Positions 23,801 to 36,019 are shown, counted from the stretch's first letter. The stretch: DNA of 64,000 bases from Rhizomucor pusillus (GCA_900175165.2 FWWN02000322.1:62001-126000); one strand, 5' to 3'. Notes: generated from the letters alone by a model not told the origin. Numbers and translations are program-made.

Positions 23801-24640
23801 CTAATCGGAGCCGTGGCCATCGTCATCGGTCTCTGTAGTCTCCGTTTCGTATTCATCTTCACCGTCGCTCCAAACGATATCCAAATTTCCACCCCGATCG
23901 AGTTCTTCTTGAGATGCAACGACATTGTAGCAGTTGGCAACGTTGAGATATCTAAGGTTGGAAAGGTGTTCGGTCAAACATCGTACGCCGGCTTCTGTGA
24001 TTTTCTCACATCCAGCGAGATCGACTGACTCCATCTGCTGACAATTCAATGCGATTGCTTTTAGAGAATTATCGGTAATGGGCGTTTTCGAGAGGTCGAT
24101 GGCGCGGATAGATGGACATTTGAATGATACGTCATACACTAGCTGATCTCGTACGCCTTTTGTCCCAACAAATGATAAATATCGTACATGTGGTAGAGAT
24201 TCGATATGTGTAAAGGAGTTTGGAGATCTAATCCCGATGGTTAAAGTTATGAGCACTGTCGTGGAATTTTTGTCGTCTTACATGGTAGAATAATCCAGCA
24301 TAATTTCTTCCACATTGTTGGTCTTTGTAAGCAAGAGTTCAAATAACGAGCTAAACTCTCGGTCCCATCGGTGAGATATGTTTAGGAAATCCAGTGACTT
24401 GACGTGAAGAGCAGCGTCAGGTCTAGCATGAAGGATGAATGCTTCAAGCCTTTGCAAATTTGAGAATGACGGGGATCTGTATAGCAATGGTGTGCAAAGT
24501 CGATTCAAATAGCTGTTAGTGCGGTTTAGAGCTAGGAGTGAAGCTTGATCATCTTTGATCAGATTCAGTATGATATTCAAAACTTCAATAGGCAGAACAT
24601 CCATAGAAAGAAGCTTGCTGAGATCGACCGGAGTCTTCAC
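23801..24640 (-). CDS. F-box protein with leucine-rich repeats
   Basis: Putative substrate receptor of an SCF ubiquitin ligase. Exons complement(23801..24227, 24282..24640) give 261 residues. The N-terminal F-box reads MDVLPIEVLNIILNLIKDD to LNRLCTPLLYRSP (about residues 13-57). The C-terminal half contains AMN1-type leucine-rich repeats, for example IRAIDLSKTPITDNSLKAIA, MESVDLAGCEKITEAGVRCL and LRYLNVANCY. It ends in a very acidic tail (DGEDEYETETTETDDD). The splice uses a GTAAGA donor at 24281 and a TTAG acceptor at 24228. The alternative nearby CAG would shift the frame. No orthologue can be named. Confidence 0.8.
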
Positions 24641-24707
24641 GTAAAAGCAGGTCAGACAAGTTCGTCAGCACTCACTTCCCTCCCCGCTATTCTATAGATT
24701 ACATACT

Positions 24708-26971
24708 ATGGTACGTCAATGTTATGAATTAAAGGCACAAACGACATTTGACACCATTCAAAAAGCTACTTCGTATTCGCTCGAAAGAAGGCATGTCCCG
24801 GATCCAGGTGGATCCGAGCGAAAGCTTTGATTCGTTGGCGCAGAAGGTAGCGTTACGCTGCATATTCTAAAACCTACGTCGTCAATAACCTTCGATGACA
24901 GATCGCCTCAGCTCTGAAGATCGAAGACCCTTCAAGTATTGCCGTTGGCGATCAACCCAATACAAATGCAGCGACTCCTATTACGCAACTGCTCGATAAG
25001 ACAATTGCGTCCGCCAACCTAAAGTGCGATTTTAGACGTTTTGTCATCATGGCACAAATGCTGATATATTTTCTATCTGTAGGCATGGCGATATTGTGTA
25101 TGTGACATTCTCTGCTGCAGAATCAGCACCATCTGAGACGCGTACGGCTCCACGCACTGACCCATCCGGTTATGTTCCGCTAAACGAATTGCCGTCGGTG
25201 CAGCAAGATGAGGTGGATAATTATCTTGAAAAGCAAAGGGGTCTTATCAGTAGGCCGAGAGATTCCAAATTGTAAGCATTCATGCAAGTTTTCAATGTCT
25301 AAGCAATATCTAACTCGATGGCTAGCTGCCGCCACGGTCCAAATGCGATGTGTGATTATTGCATGCCATTGGAGGTATATAAACTCTGGAGCTAGATGGA
25401 TACAAGAGGGACTCATCAGAAAATTTAGCCTTATGATCAAAAATATCTTGAGGAGCACAAGATCAAACACATGTCCTTTCACGCATATATACGCCAGATC
25501 GATGCAGCGAAGCAAATTAATGCACCTTCAGCAGCAGTGTTAAAACAGCTACCTCCTTTAGAAGAACCTGATTTCAAAGTAAAGACTCAATGCAGCGGGG
25601 GGCATGCTCCGTGGCCCGAAGGTATTTGTACTAAATGCCAGCCTAGCGCAATCACCTTGCAAAGACAGGTAATACATTGATACTGGATTGGGAATGACGA
25701 TGTTTTCTCACATTGATTGATTAGCCCTATCGTATGGTGGATCACATTGAATTCTCTTCAGCAGCAGTGATTGATAGTTTTTTGAACTCTTGGCGTCAGA
25801 CAGGATGCCAGCGACTCGGCTATATGTATGGACGATATGAACCATATACAGAAGTACCGCTAGGTATCAAAGCTGTCGTGGAAGCCATTTACGAACCACC
25901 ACAAGAAGATCACCCAGACGGTATTAAGCTACAGCTACCATGGGAAGAGGAGCAAATGGTTGCAGACGTGGCAGCTGCATGTGGATTACGAATTGTTGGC
26001 ATGGTGTTTACAGATCTCGTCGATGATGGCAGCGGCAAGGGCACCGTAGTTCCCAAACGCCACGTCGATTCTTATTTCTTGTCTTCCCTGGAGTGTGCAT
26101 TTGCAGCCGAGATGCAACACCGTTATCCCAACCCTTGCCGGCATTCTGCTACAGGAAAATATGGCTCAAAGTTTCTGACATGCGTGATATCTGGAGATGT
26201 AGAGGGCAACATTGATGTGAAAGCCTATCAAGTATCAGAAACGACCACTGCACTTCAAGAGGCTGGTATTATCGAACCAAGTCGTAAACCGTCGGTGATG
26301 CGTGTGCGAGAAAGCGTCAGTCACGAACGATACGTGCCAGAAGTTTTTTATAAATTCAAGAACGAATACAATGTTGTCGTAAAGCAATCCGCGAAACCTA
26401 CCTTCCCTGTGGAATATCTGCTGGTCAATGTAAGTGCATGAATACCATTATATCTCTCTACAAATCAGCTGAGCAAAGTTTCTAGGTGACGAACGGTTTC
26501 CCTCACAATCCCTCACCTTTGTTTACAGCATCACCTGGATACGTCGTGGAAAATAGGATTAGCGTATCACAGGATATTTCCAGTTTGGCGCGATACCTAA
26601 ATTCTGCAGCGACTCCTGGAGAGTTGAAGCAAGCATTGTCTGATTTCCATGCTTTGTGCTACATTCGATCTACACATACGCTGTCTGATGAAGAGTTCAC
26701 ACGATTATGCAAAATCATTACGGATAAAGAAGCGAGTATTGAGGAACTCGAAAACATGGATGGTTGGAAGACATTGAAGATGGTTATGAAGGAAGCTGAA
26801 GGGAACGCTCGATTCAACACTCCGTCGTCTACTGTATCAAGGTCGGCGACGAACTCTGGAACTCTGACTCCGGCTACAACCGATATAGAAATATCCTGTC
26901 GACATTGTACTTTTGCAAATCCTCCAGGAAGCATCAACTGCGAAATGTGCGGATTGCCTTTGGGAGAATAA
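24708..26971 (+). CDS. NPL4: Npl4, ubiquitin-binding cofactor of Cdc48
   Basis: With Ufd1 it recruits ubiquitinated clients to the Cdc48 unfoldase in ER-associated and nuclear degradation. Eight exons: 24708..24710, 24766..24846, 24902..25023, 25083..25271, 25326..25374, 25429..25668, 25725..26429 and 26486..26971, 624 residues. The first coding exon is only the ATG. It splices to LLRIRSKEGMSRIQV, the start of the UBX-like fold (compare the family opening M-I/L-R-x-x-S-x-x-G). Next come the Npl4 zinc-binding motif CRHGPNAMCDYC, HMSFHAYI, a second cysteine set (TQCSGGHAPWPEGICTKCQP), the MPN-like domain (YMYGRYEPY) and a C-terminal NZF finger (CRHCTFANPPGSINCEMC). Budding-yeast Npl4 lacks this last finger, while animal NPL4 has it. 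Confidence 0.95.
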
Positions 26972-27505
26972 ATTGCCTGTCGCTTTGATGAAAACATATG
27001 CAATTGACATTGTAGAACTCCTATTTCTCTCCATTTTTTAATCATTTAATGCTTTCCGAAGACCTTTGACTGCTCTATGAATATATGTTGCCTGCATTCA
27101 TGGCTTTATAAAGTATATATGACTTGCATAGATCGTGAATACCAGAAAATGGATTCATGGGATGCCGCAGGAAGTACAATTTCGCATCTTCCGCGGTCAC
27201 TTGTCCGCCGGGAGTCCAATTTGCTCGTCTGCCCTTTACGAAACCTTCGTTCAAGGAGCTGTGGATACGTCGAAATCAAAAAGAGGACTGCTCGTCATTC
27301 CATCTCTAGAGTCCAATACGAGGGAACCTTAGAGATATACTCGACTCAAAAGCTTTGACGCGTTCCTTAATTCAAGTTTTGCAAACAATTACAACATATA
27401 CCTGACGCCAAACCAGATCAACCGAGCAGATCTCTGTAAAAACGCTGCAATTGCACGGCTATCTCACTACAGCAAAACTATTCACACGAACGGAATCGTT
27501 TGACC
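26972..27505. other. Spacer between NPL4 and the Swi1-like gene
   Basis: No gene supported. Short frames are shadows. It contains the NPL4 3' end and the Swi1-like promoter. Confidence 0.5.
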
Positions 27506-30411
27506 ATGGATCCCAAATTTTTCCAAGGAGGACAGCATGGTATGCCGATGCAAGGGCAACAAGCAAACGCGGCTAATGCCAGAATGATGATGGCGCTGCA
27601 ACAACAGCAACAGCAACAACAACAACAGCAGCAGCAAGGGGATCCTTCGCTTCAGCAACAATATAATACGATGCCTGGAAACGCGTTTAATTTCGGCAGT
27701 GCTGCATTTGGGCAGGGTGTATTCGATCAAAACGATTTGGCGGCATACATATCCAGCCAGCAACAGCTCATGAACCATATGTCACCTCAGCAGAGCGCGA
27801 TACTCCAGCAGCAAGGTGGTTTTCCGCAGCAAAATATGATGCAATTTACGCCGAATCGACCAATGTTCCAGGGCAACAACGATGTGATGTCCCAAAACAC
27901 GCCTCAGGCGTTATTATATCAACGACAGCAGCAGGCAATGGCCATGAACAGAGGTACGCAGGAAGAAGAAGAAGCCAAGATAAAAAGACCGGTCAAACTG
28001 ATACTAATGAATCATGTGTTAGTCAAGCAATCACCTAGTCAATCCCCAGCAATAACCAATACCCAATTCCAAAACGCAAACATGAATGCAGCAAGTCCCA
28101 GAGGAGGCGAATATGCCGGTAAATATATATAGCATTGTGGATTATCATTATTAAGGAGGCTAAACTCTTTTGTATAGCGTCTCCTACATCCCTATCTGTA
28201 TCTTCGCCTGCACAGAGTGTCCACAACGCTGTTCCAGGCACGCCCATGGTAAGCATACCTACTTAACTTTTTTTGTTCGAATACATGCCTAAATATTTCG
28301 AAATTGTGTTAGCAAAATCGAGTAATTCCTTCACAAGCTATGGGAAGATATATTCAGCAACAGCAACAGCAGCAGCAACAGCAGCAGCAGCAACAGCAGC
28401 AATCACCACACGCTGCTTCGCCAATGCATTTACAACAGCAGCAACACGCGATGATGCAGTCTGCGAATACTCCACAAATGCAAACTGGTGATAATCGCCA
28501 AACACCACAGGTATAAGACCTAACTTTGAATATAGCCTACTTCAAGCATGCTTATATTCTTGTTTCATACCAGCAAGCTGCAGAAAATACCTATAACCAA
28601 ATAATGCAAGGGCAGAGCGGTACGGTCGCATCACCGGCACCGGTTCCGAGACGATCAGCAACACCTGGTAGCGCTGTATCCACACCAATACAATCACACG
28701 TCAAACCTGAAACAACCAACAGAGCGCAGCCTGAACCAGAGTCTCCGGGCAAAGTGTCCGAAAGATCGAGGAGCAGAGCACCTTCCATGAGCCGGGAGAC
28801 ACCTGGCAAAGCTGAATCTCCTTCGCCGCGACCATCACCAGCAGCCAAGAGGGAAAGAACATCTTCGCCGGTATCTGCCGCGACGGGTGGCGCCGACAAT
28901 AATCCAGGAGCATCGCAACCACCATCTGGACCTGTCACATACATCCCAAAAAATCGAATGGTGGACACATATGGTGGAGTAGATCTCAAATACTTTGACA
29001 AGTTTGATGTGAAACCTTTGATGCCCAGTTACAAAGAGCTTGGTAAGGCGGGGTTTAACGTTGTGTCAGGATCCATGCTTTCTTATGCTGATAATAACCC
29101 TATATTCTAGGTGTCATTGATATACATGCGCTGACAATGTCAATCAAGTCGGGGTTGAAGATGGAAATCACGAACGCGCTCAACATATTAACTGTGGTTA
29201 CAGCATCGTTTGGAGTATTACAGTTGGCACAATGTGATGATCTGCTGGATGTGTTGCTGGATTGTGTAGAGGAAGATCTCTTTGGCTATTCTTCACGATA
29301 CGATGACGCTCCCTCCACTGATCAGAAAACGTCTGTAGAAAGCACGCCCGTCAGTTATGCACAATTATTCGACATGTCGCTGGACGAAATGAAGAGTGTG
29401 ATTCCAAAACTGGAAAAGTCGACATCTGATCTATGGTTGTCTCTGCGGCAAAGATGTCTCTGTATATTCAACATTTTTAGGAATCTATCCTTTGTGCATG
29501 AAAATATCGAATACTTTTCCAAGCATGATCGATTCATAACGACTATGGAACGCGTCTTGAGACGAACGTGGAACGTTAACAACGAAGAAGACGATGAGGG
29601 CTGGTTCGTCAGCATTAGACGCATGGATTCGCTTGATTTCCGTAAAGCCATCCTCACGATCTATTCAAACATTGCCATGTGGCTCCCAATACGCAGCGCT
29701 GAGACCGCAAATACGTTTGTGCACCTTGTACATGACTTTATCACCTCTGGCACTGAAACCTACTATGCTTCTCTGGCTGTGGAGACCTGGGCGAAAGTCG
29801 CTGTGAACTATGAAAACCGACGGGCATTCCGATTATACATCGACAAGTATGGATTTGATGCGTTGCTTGACATTTGGGTTGCATTGTCCAATATCATCTG
29901 TGACGGCTACCATACACATGAAGGCAAATTGATGGCTATTACCACGATGCCGCAACTGACCACATTGGAGTTTGTTGTCTTGAGCATGTACAACATTGTC
30001 GCCATTGTAATTGAGCACAGCGATGAGCAGGAGCTGAAAGAACGGCTATATCAATCAAGCACAGGCATCTTTATGACGCTGATACGACTTTCAATCATGT
30101 TTGCAGATTCTACAATGGCTCAGCTGTTGACAGTTTCGAATCGAGCTCTCGAAGTTGTGCGAACTTTTGTGTGCGGTGTAGAGCAGAAAGGCGATCGCAG
30201 GCGAGGCGATCCAGATGACGCCAACAAGGACGATACCGAAGGATCAACTCAAGATTTTGGGGCTCTGGCCGATCGATGGTTGGATATGCCGACTGTGCGA
30301 GAGCTGTTATTCATGGCCATGCTCCGAAGAACGACAGATGCCAACATTTTACGGGTCTACAACGAATTTGTCACTCTGATAGATGGCGACCAGGAACCAA
30401 GTAGCAACTAG
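27506..30411 (+). CDS. Swi1-like subunit of a SWI/SNF-type chromatin remodeller
   Basis: Exons 27506..27953, 28023..28118, 28178..28248, 28313..28510, 28574..29042 and 29111..30411 give 860 residues. The N-terminal half is a Gln/Asn/Met-rich disordered region with two long poly-Gln tracts, like the prion-forming part of yeast Swi1. The C-terminal half is helical and matches the Swi1/Sol1 core: VDTYGGVDLKYFDK, ELGVIDIHALTMSIKSGLKM, ITNALNILTVV, CDDLLDVLLDCVEEDLF. A 69-base intron (27954-28022) with a TACTAAT branch site removes a frame-preserving Lys-rich insert that a naive reading would keep. I see no ARID DNA-binding domain, which Swi1/ARID1 proteins normally carry. With the Swi3 gene at 41827 this is the second remodeller subunit in the window. 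Confidence 0.75.
27600..27640 (+). repeat. CAA/CAG trinucleotide tract coding poly-Gln
   Basis: Mixed CAA/CAG codons inside the Swi1-like gene encode 13 glutamines in a row. A second, longer tract is at about 28354-28401. Confidence 0.8.
28354..28401 (+). repeat. Second CAG/CAA tract coding poly-Gln
   Basis: Alternating CAG and CAA codons in exon 4 of the Swi1-like gene. The codon mixing suggests a maintained glutamine run rather than recent slippage. Confidence 0.75.
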
Positions 30412-30544
30412 GAATTAAAAATAAGCATCTCTTGAAATCATAAAATCCATTGTAATTGTCGCGCATTAGGTTCTGCTTCCCAAGTGCTTGTTATTCTCCC
30501 AAATTACGGGCTCTTATTTGCAAAGATGTGTTAACATTTTTTAT

Positions 30545-31850
30545 TTACACGTGCCGCTTCTTTAAAGCTAGTTGTTTTTGATTGATGAAGAGCTGCATAA
30601 GAGCTTGGATCAAATATGGCTGAGTGATTCCGTGTTGCGCTATAAACTCGCGAGCAACCATCTCGGGATCGTCATGCAGTCTTAATGGAACTGGTACCTT
30701 GCCGCCACTTTCAAGCTCAATGTTGATATGGATCACAATTGGATTTTGACTGGAGCCTTTCGAGGTGGCCCGTGTATCCATGTTCTTACTATGTCGATCG
30801 TCGCTGACGTGCTTTGGTTGTTGTGGCGGCTGCTGAAGGCCTTGAGATGCAATGTTTCTTTCTTGTTGTTGGTGTTGATGATGATGTTGCTGCTGTTGTG
30901 TTTGCGTTTGAGTAGTAGTAGATATAGGATGAAGAGGTATCGGTGATAGACCAGGCGGCGCTTTGCTACCTGGAAATTGAGGCCTTGGAGAATTAGCTGC
31001 ACTTCCCGCTATTTGGGATATTGCGTTTTGGAACAATCCAGGCGGTGGCCGAGTTTCAGGTGCCCGCGCTAATAACTTGGCCCCGCGTCTACGTCGAACG
31101 ATTCCATCAATAACAACTGGTGGTGACTTGCTGTTTGATGAAGTTTCCCTGGATCTGCTTCCAGAAGCATTGTACACTCGTTTCTGCTGTGCTTCCACGT
31201 CAAACGGCTGTTGTTGCTTGTTCCGAGCAGGAGGCGTCTCGCTCTGCGTCATGGGTTGTGGTGTTTGCTAACATAGTATTAGTTCTTATAATTGCATGCA
31301 CTGTAGGGCATAAAAAGAATTCAAGTACCTGATTATTGCTATGTTGTGGATCGTTCGACGCAGCAGTTGACAGTGGCTCTTTTTGCTCCCAGAAAGGTGT
31401 TTCAAGCAGAACACCAGCTTTCCATGCCGAGTTTCCTTGTGGTGGCGGTCTAAGGGTATTGAAAGCTGGTGGTGTTGGACGAGGATTCCTCGAAGAAGAA
31501 GAAGGAGCTGCTGGTGAAGGTTTGTGTTTGACAGTCGGTTTTGACGCGCTTTGCTTGCCAACAAAGGACTTGGCAGCAGCTTTTGGAGCAGGCTTACTTT
31601 CCTTATCTTTCTTTTGTTTCGGTGCAGGTTGTTTGGTACGTTGTCTCAAGATCTCTTCCTCGGCTACGGGTATAAAGTTTCGGCCTTTGCGATGCAAGTT
31701 GCCAGATCCGATTCCATTTGCTTGTATCTTGATGGTTGGGTCTATAAGGCTATCCCAGCCTCCCGCATTGTTTGCTCCAGGTTGATCTCCCCAACTGCTT
31801 ACGACAGGACCATACTCGTCGTCACTTTCGTCTGAAATGCTCATAGACAA
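30545..31850 (-). CDS. Disordered protein of unknown function with a conserved-looking C-terminus
   Basis: Not recognised. Exons complement(30545..31267, 31329..31850) give 414 residues. The N-terminus is acidic (MSMSISDESDDEYG) and contains SSWGDQPG and GGWDSLID tryptophan motifs. The middle is rich in Lys/Pro/Ser and then Gln/His, with RRRRGAKLLARAP resembling a nuclear signal. Only the last 65 residues look folded: NPIVIHINIELESGGKVPVP, then LRLHDDPEMVAREFIAQHGI and a helical LIQALMQLFINQ. The DP...A..FI..HG pattern recalls small ubiquitin-binding or PFU-like modules, but I do not assign it. It is divergent from leucyl-tRNA synthetase. Confidence 0.7.
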
Positions 31851-32491
31851 CAGCAGTACCTCACCTGGCGGTCAAGTAGAAGGACGCGCCTTTATTCCAC
31901 CTTCCGCAGAAGGCAACTTTCCCTGTTTCACCAACATCTTCCAGGCGGATTGCTCCCAAGAAATCGTCTAGTGGTCAAAATTTGGATCATTGAAGTTTCA
32001 AACATATTGATTGAATAAGATTCCTAATACGATATTTTGATGATGCGGTCCAGTATAACTATTTTCAGGCAACGGATTCCTTTCAGGAATCCCCTGTTGG
32101 TTATGCTTATTACCTGTACACTGGGAAGGTATATAGTATTCAATATATAATAGCTTGATACGGATTCCCAATAATAAACAGGAATGATAGATAGGATGGA
32201 CTACAGTACTTTTAATTGCGTGATACGCCGCGCATGTATATCTCTATTATCATCAATCGCTCACCTACAATCACTTTCGTGTCATATTCCGTACTTCCTT
32301 TATAATCAATTCAATCTTGCTTGTTCTCTTTGTTTTCAATATTTGGATCATACTTGCTGTTTGGCAGCTGACTGCATTTACTCAATGATTAGTGTTTCAT
32401 TTCCTTTTTGACTTTGCGCAGCGCAAAGCCACTCAGGGCTGGCATCCTGACTAGATTTCCGGTGGTTCGAAACGGACAGGTTCGTTACAAT
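31851..32491. other. Divergent promoter between the unknown gene and leucyl-tRNA synthetase
   Basis: No separate gene supported. The last 90 bases are open in frame with the leucyl-tRNA synthetase start and encode an Arg-rich stretch without an ATG (see findings). Confidence 0.5.
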
Positions 32492-35400
32492 ATGGCTACC
32501 ACCACCGAACCACCAAAGGTCAGTGCTACGTCTAACAACTAAGAATAATATACATACTTAAACGTACTGTTTCTAGACCGCTAAGCGCGATGCTTTGCGC
32601 GCCCTCGAAGGTCCAGCACGAGAGCTTTGGAACCAGACAAATACCTTTCAAATCAATGCACCTTCCATTGAGGAGCACCCCAACGATGCAGACTTGCACC
32701 AAGCATACCCAAAGTATATGGCTTGTATGCCATACCCCTACATGAACGGTCGTCTGCATCTTGGTCACGCCTTCACCTATTCCAAGGTTGATTTTGCAGT
32801 CAGTTTCGAACGTATGCGCGGTAAGCGTGCCTTGCTGCCTCAGGGCTTCCACGTCACTGGTATGCCCATCAAGGTAACTGTTAAAAACATGTTTGGAAAT
32901 ATGTGTACCTGTAGATTAATGGATGATTTTAGGCATGCGCTGACAAGCTCGTCCGAGAAATGGAGATGTTCGGTAAAGAATTTGAAAAGTTCGACGCAGA
33001 AGCCTTGGCCAAGGAAATCGAAGAGAAGGCTCAAGTCAAGAACGTTAAGAGCAAAGTCGCTGCCAAGACTGGCAATGTAACTTACCAATTCCAGATCATG
33101 GAACAGCTCGGTATCCCCAAGTCAGAGATCCACAAGTTTGCCGACCCTTACTATTGGACCAAATTTTTCCCTCCTCTTGCCATGCAAGATTTGGATGCTT
33201 TCGGTGCAAAGATTGACTGGCGTAGAAGCTTCATCACCACCGATGCCAACCCTTACTACGACGCTTTCGTCCGATGGCAGATGAATAAGTTGAAGAAGAT
33301 GAACAAGATCAAATTCGGCGAGAGATATACTATCTACTCTATCGTCGACCAGCAACCTTGTATGGATCACGATCGTCAATCCGGTGAAGCCTTGGGTCCT
33401 CAAGAATACACCGGCATCAAGATGAAGGTCTTGGAATGGTCTGACAAGGCCCAGGAGGCTTTGGGCAAAGTCGATGCTTTGAAAGGAAAGACTATCTATC
33501 TTGTCGCTGCCACCTTGAGACCCGAGACCATGTACGGTCAAACTAACTGCTTCGTCGGCACTGAAATCAACTATGGCATTTTCAACGTCAACGACAATGA
33601 GGCATTCCTTTGCACTGAGCGTGCCGCCCGCAACATGGCCTACCAAAAGATCTTTGCCCAGGAAGGTGTTATCAACAAACTGGCTGAGATCAAGGGTGAG
33701 CTCGTTGTTGGTACCAAGATCAAGGCTCCTTTGAGCACGTACGATCATGTATATGTTTTGCCCATGGAAAACGTTCTCGCTACGAAGGTACGATGCGGTC
33801 AGTTGGGAGTACATAAATGCATGTATAACTAAATTTGGTATATATAGGGTACCGGTGTCGTTACTTCTGTTCCTTCTGATTCTCCCGATGATTTTGCCAC
33901 TCTTCAAGACTTGAAGAAGAAGGCTGCTTATTACAACATTAGGCCCGAGTGGGCTGACTACGAGCCTGTTCCTATCATCGAGACTCCTTCGTACGGCAAC
34001 CTTACTGCTCCTACGTTGTGCAAGATGAAGAAGATCAACTCCCAAAAGGACCGCGTCCAGCTTGCAGAAGCCAAGGAGTTGGCCTACAAGGAAGGTTTCT
34101 ACCAGGGTATCATGTACATTGGCAAGTACAAGGGCATGAAAGTCCAGGAAGCTAAGCCCAAGATCAAGGATGAACTCGTCGCTTCCGGGGAAGCCTTTGT
34201 CTACAACGAACCCGAAGGTCTAGTCATCTCTCGCTCCGGCGACGAATGTATCGTAGCATTGATGGATCAATGGTATCTCGACTACGGTGAAGATGAATGG
34301 AAGGCTTTGACCAAGAAATGTTTGTCTCAGATGAATACCTTTACTGAGGAAACTCGCCATCAATTCGAGCAAACTCTGGACTGGTTGAACCAGTGGGCCT
34401 GTGCCCGTAGCTTCGGTCTCGGTACCAAGCTTCCGTGGGACACTCAATTCTTGGTTGAATCCTTGTCAGACTCTACTATCTACATGGCATACTACACCGT
34501 TGCTCACTTGTTGCATGGTGGCAGTCTGGATGGTTCGACCGTTGGTCCCGCTGGCATCCGCGCTGACCAGATGACCGATGAAGTCTGGGATTATATCTTC
34601 AAGCTTGGACCTTATCCTGCCAACTGCGGTGTATCCCGAGAAACTCTTGATAAGTTGAAGCGTGAATTCGAATATTTCTACCCTCTTGATGTCCGTGCCT
34701 CCGGCAAAGACTTGATTCCTAACCACTTGACTTTCTGGCTCTACAACCACACTGCCATGTTCCCTGAAGACAAATGGCCTCGTGGTGTACGCTCCAACGG
34801 CCACTTGTTGTTGGACAGCAAGAAGATGTCCAAGTCTACTGGCAACTTCTTGACCATGTCTGACGCTGTCGCCAAATACGGTGCTGATGCTACTCGCTTC
34901 GCACTTGCTGACGCCGGTGACACTGGTGAGGATGCTAACTTTGAAGATTCCACCGCCAATGCTGCCATTCTCCGACTTTATACTTTGCTTGAATGGTGCG
35001 AGGAGCAGGTTGCCCAGGCAGACAAGTTGCGCCAGGGTGAATTCAACTTCTTCGACCGTGTCTTTGAGAACGAGATGAACAAGCTTATAACCCTTGCCGA
35101 ACAAGCATACGATGCTACCTACTACCGCGATGCACTTAAATATGGTGTCTTCGAATTCCAGGCCGCTCGTGACCATTATCAGCAAGCTAGCTTGGAAAAT
35201 GGCATGCACAAGGACTTGGTCTTGAGATACATCGAACTTCAAACTTTGATGCTGGCTCCTATCACTCCCCACTGGAGTGAGCATGTATGGCGCAATATCT
35301 TGAAGAAGGTACGTGCAGCTCGAAATATTGCAGATAACAAGAACAGGAAGATCTCTAACACCGATGTTGTTACAGGAGGGCACAGTTACTCTTGCCAGAT

Positions 35401-36019
35401 TCCCCAAGCCCACTGGACCAGTTGACGAAAGCGTCCTTGCAGCTGCTGAGTATATTCGTCGCACTATCAAGGCTGTCCGCGATGGCGAGCTCAGCATCCA
35501 AAAGAAGAAGAAGAAGGGTAAGAACGTCGAGTCAGACTACAACCCCAACGAACCCAAATCCTTGAAGATCTTTGTCGCAAGCAAATTCCCCGAGTGGCAA
35601 GAGGAAGCTTTGGCCGTTGTCAAGGCTAACTACGATGCTGCTACTGGCAAGTTCGATGACGCCAAGATCAGAACCGAGTTGGGTGCTAAAGGCATGTTGA
35701 AGAACAAGAAGACCATGCCTTTCATTCAACAAGAAAAGGTACATGATCCTTCTTTGTCGTTGGTCAAAAAGGAAGGCCTAACAATAACATATTTGTGTAG
35801 AAAAAAGTAGAGAAGGAAGGACCATCTGCATTTGATCGTGCCTTGATCTTTGACGAAGTTGCTACCTTGGAGACTTCGCTCAGCGAGATCAAGCGTGCAC
35901 TAGGATTCCACACTGTTCATATTCTGAAGAGCGACCAATGGTCCGAGGAGGATGCCAAGGCCGCCGAGAACGCCGTTCCTGGCTCTCCTTCCTTCTCTTT
36001 CAAGAACGAGGCACTGTAA
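32492..36019 (+). CDS. CDC60: Leucyl-tRNA synthetase, cytosolic type
   Basis: Charges tRNA-Leu. Exons 32492..32518, 32577..32873, 32933..33787, 33848..35308, 35376..35738 and 35801..36019 give 1,073 residues, the normal eukaryotic cytosolic size. The start [17 protein letters not shown] is supported by a canonical short first exon. Class I signatures are [15 protein letters not shown] (HIGH-like) and KKMSKSTGN (KMSKS). The editing domain shows [14 protein letters not shown]. The C-terminal Lys-rich KKKKKKGKN and the terminal domain ending FSFKNEAL are the eukaryotic/archaeal type. Codons are strongly biased to C-ending, consistent with high expression. The 5' flank is open in frame back to 32402. 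Confidence 0.97.

Noticed and set aside
23801..24640. F-box/LRR protein as a geranylgeranylated FBXL2 counterpart of the PTAR1 enzyme
   Set aside because: Its C-terminus ends in an acidic DDDGHGSD tail without a CaaX-type cysteine, so it cannot be such a substrate.
33122..35497. Long - strand frames of 307 and 343 codons
   Set aside because: They mirror the strongly codon-biased leucyl-tRNA synthetase gene. Such antisense frames are a by-product of C-ending codons.
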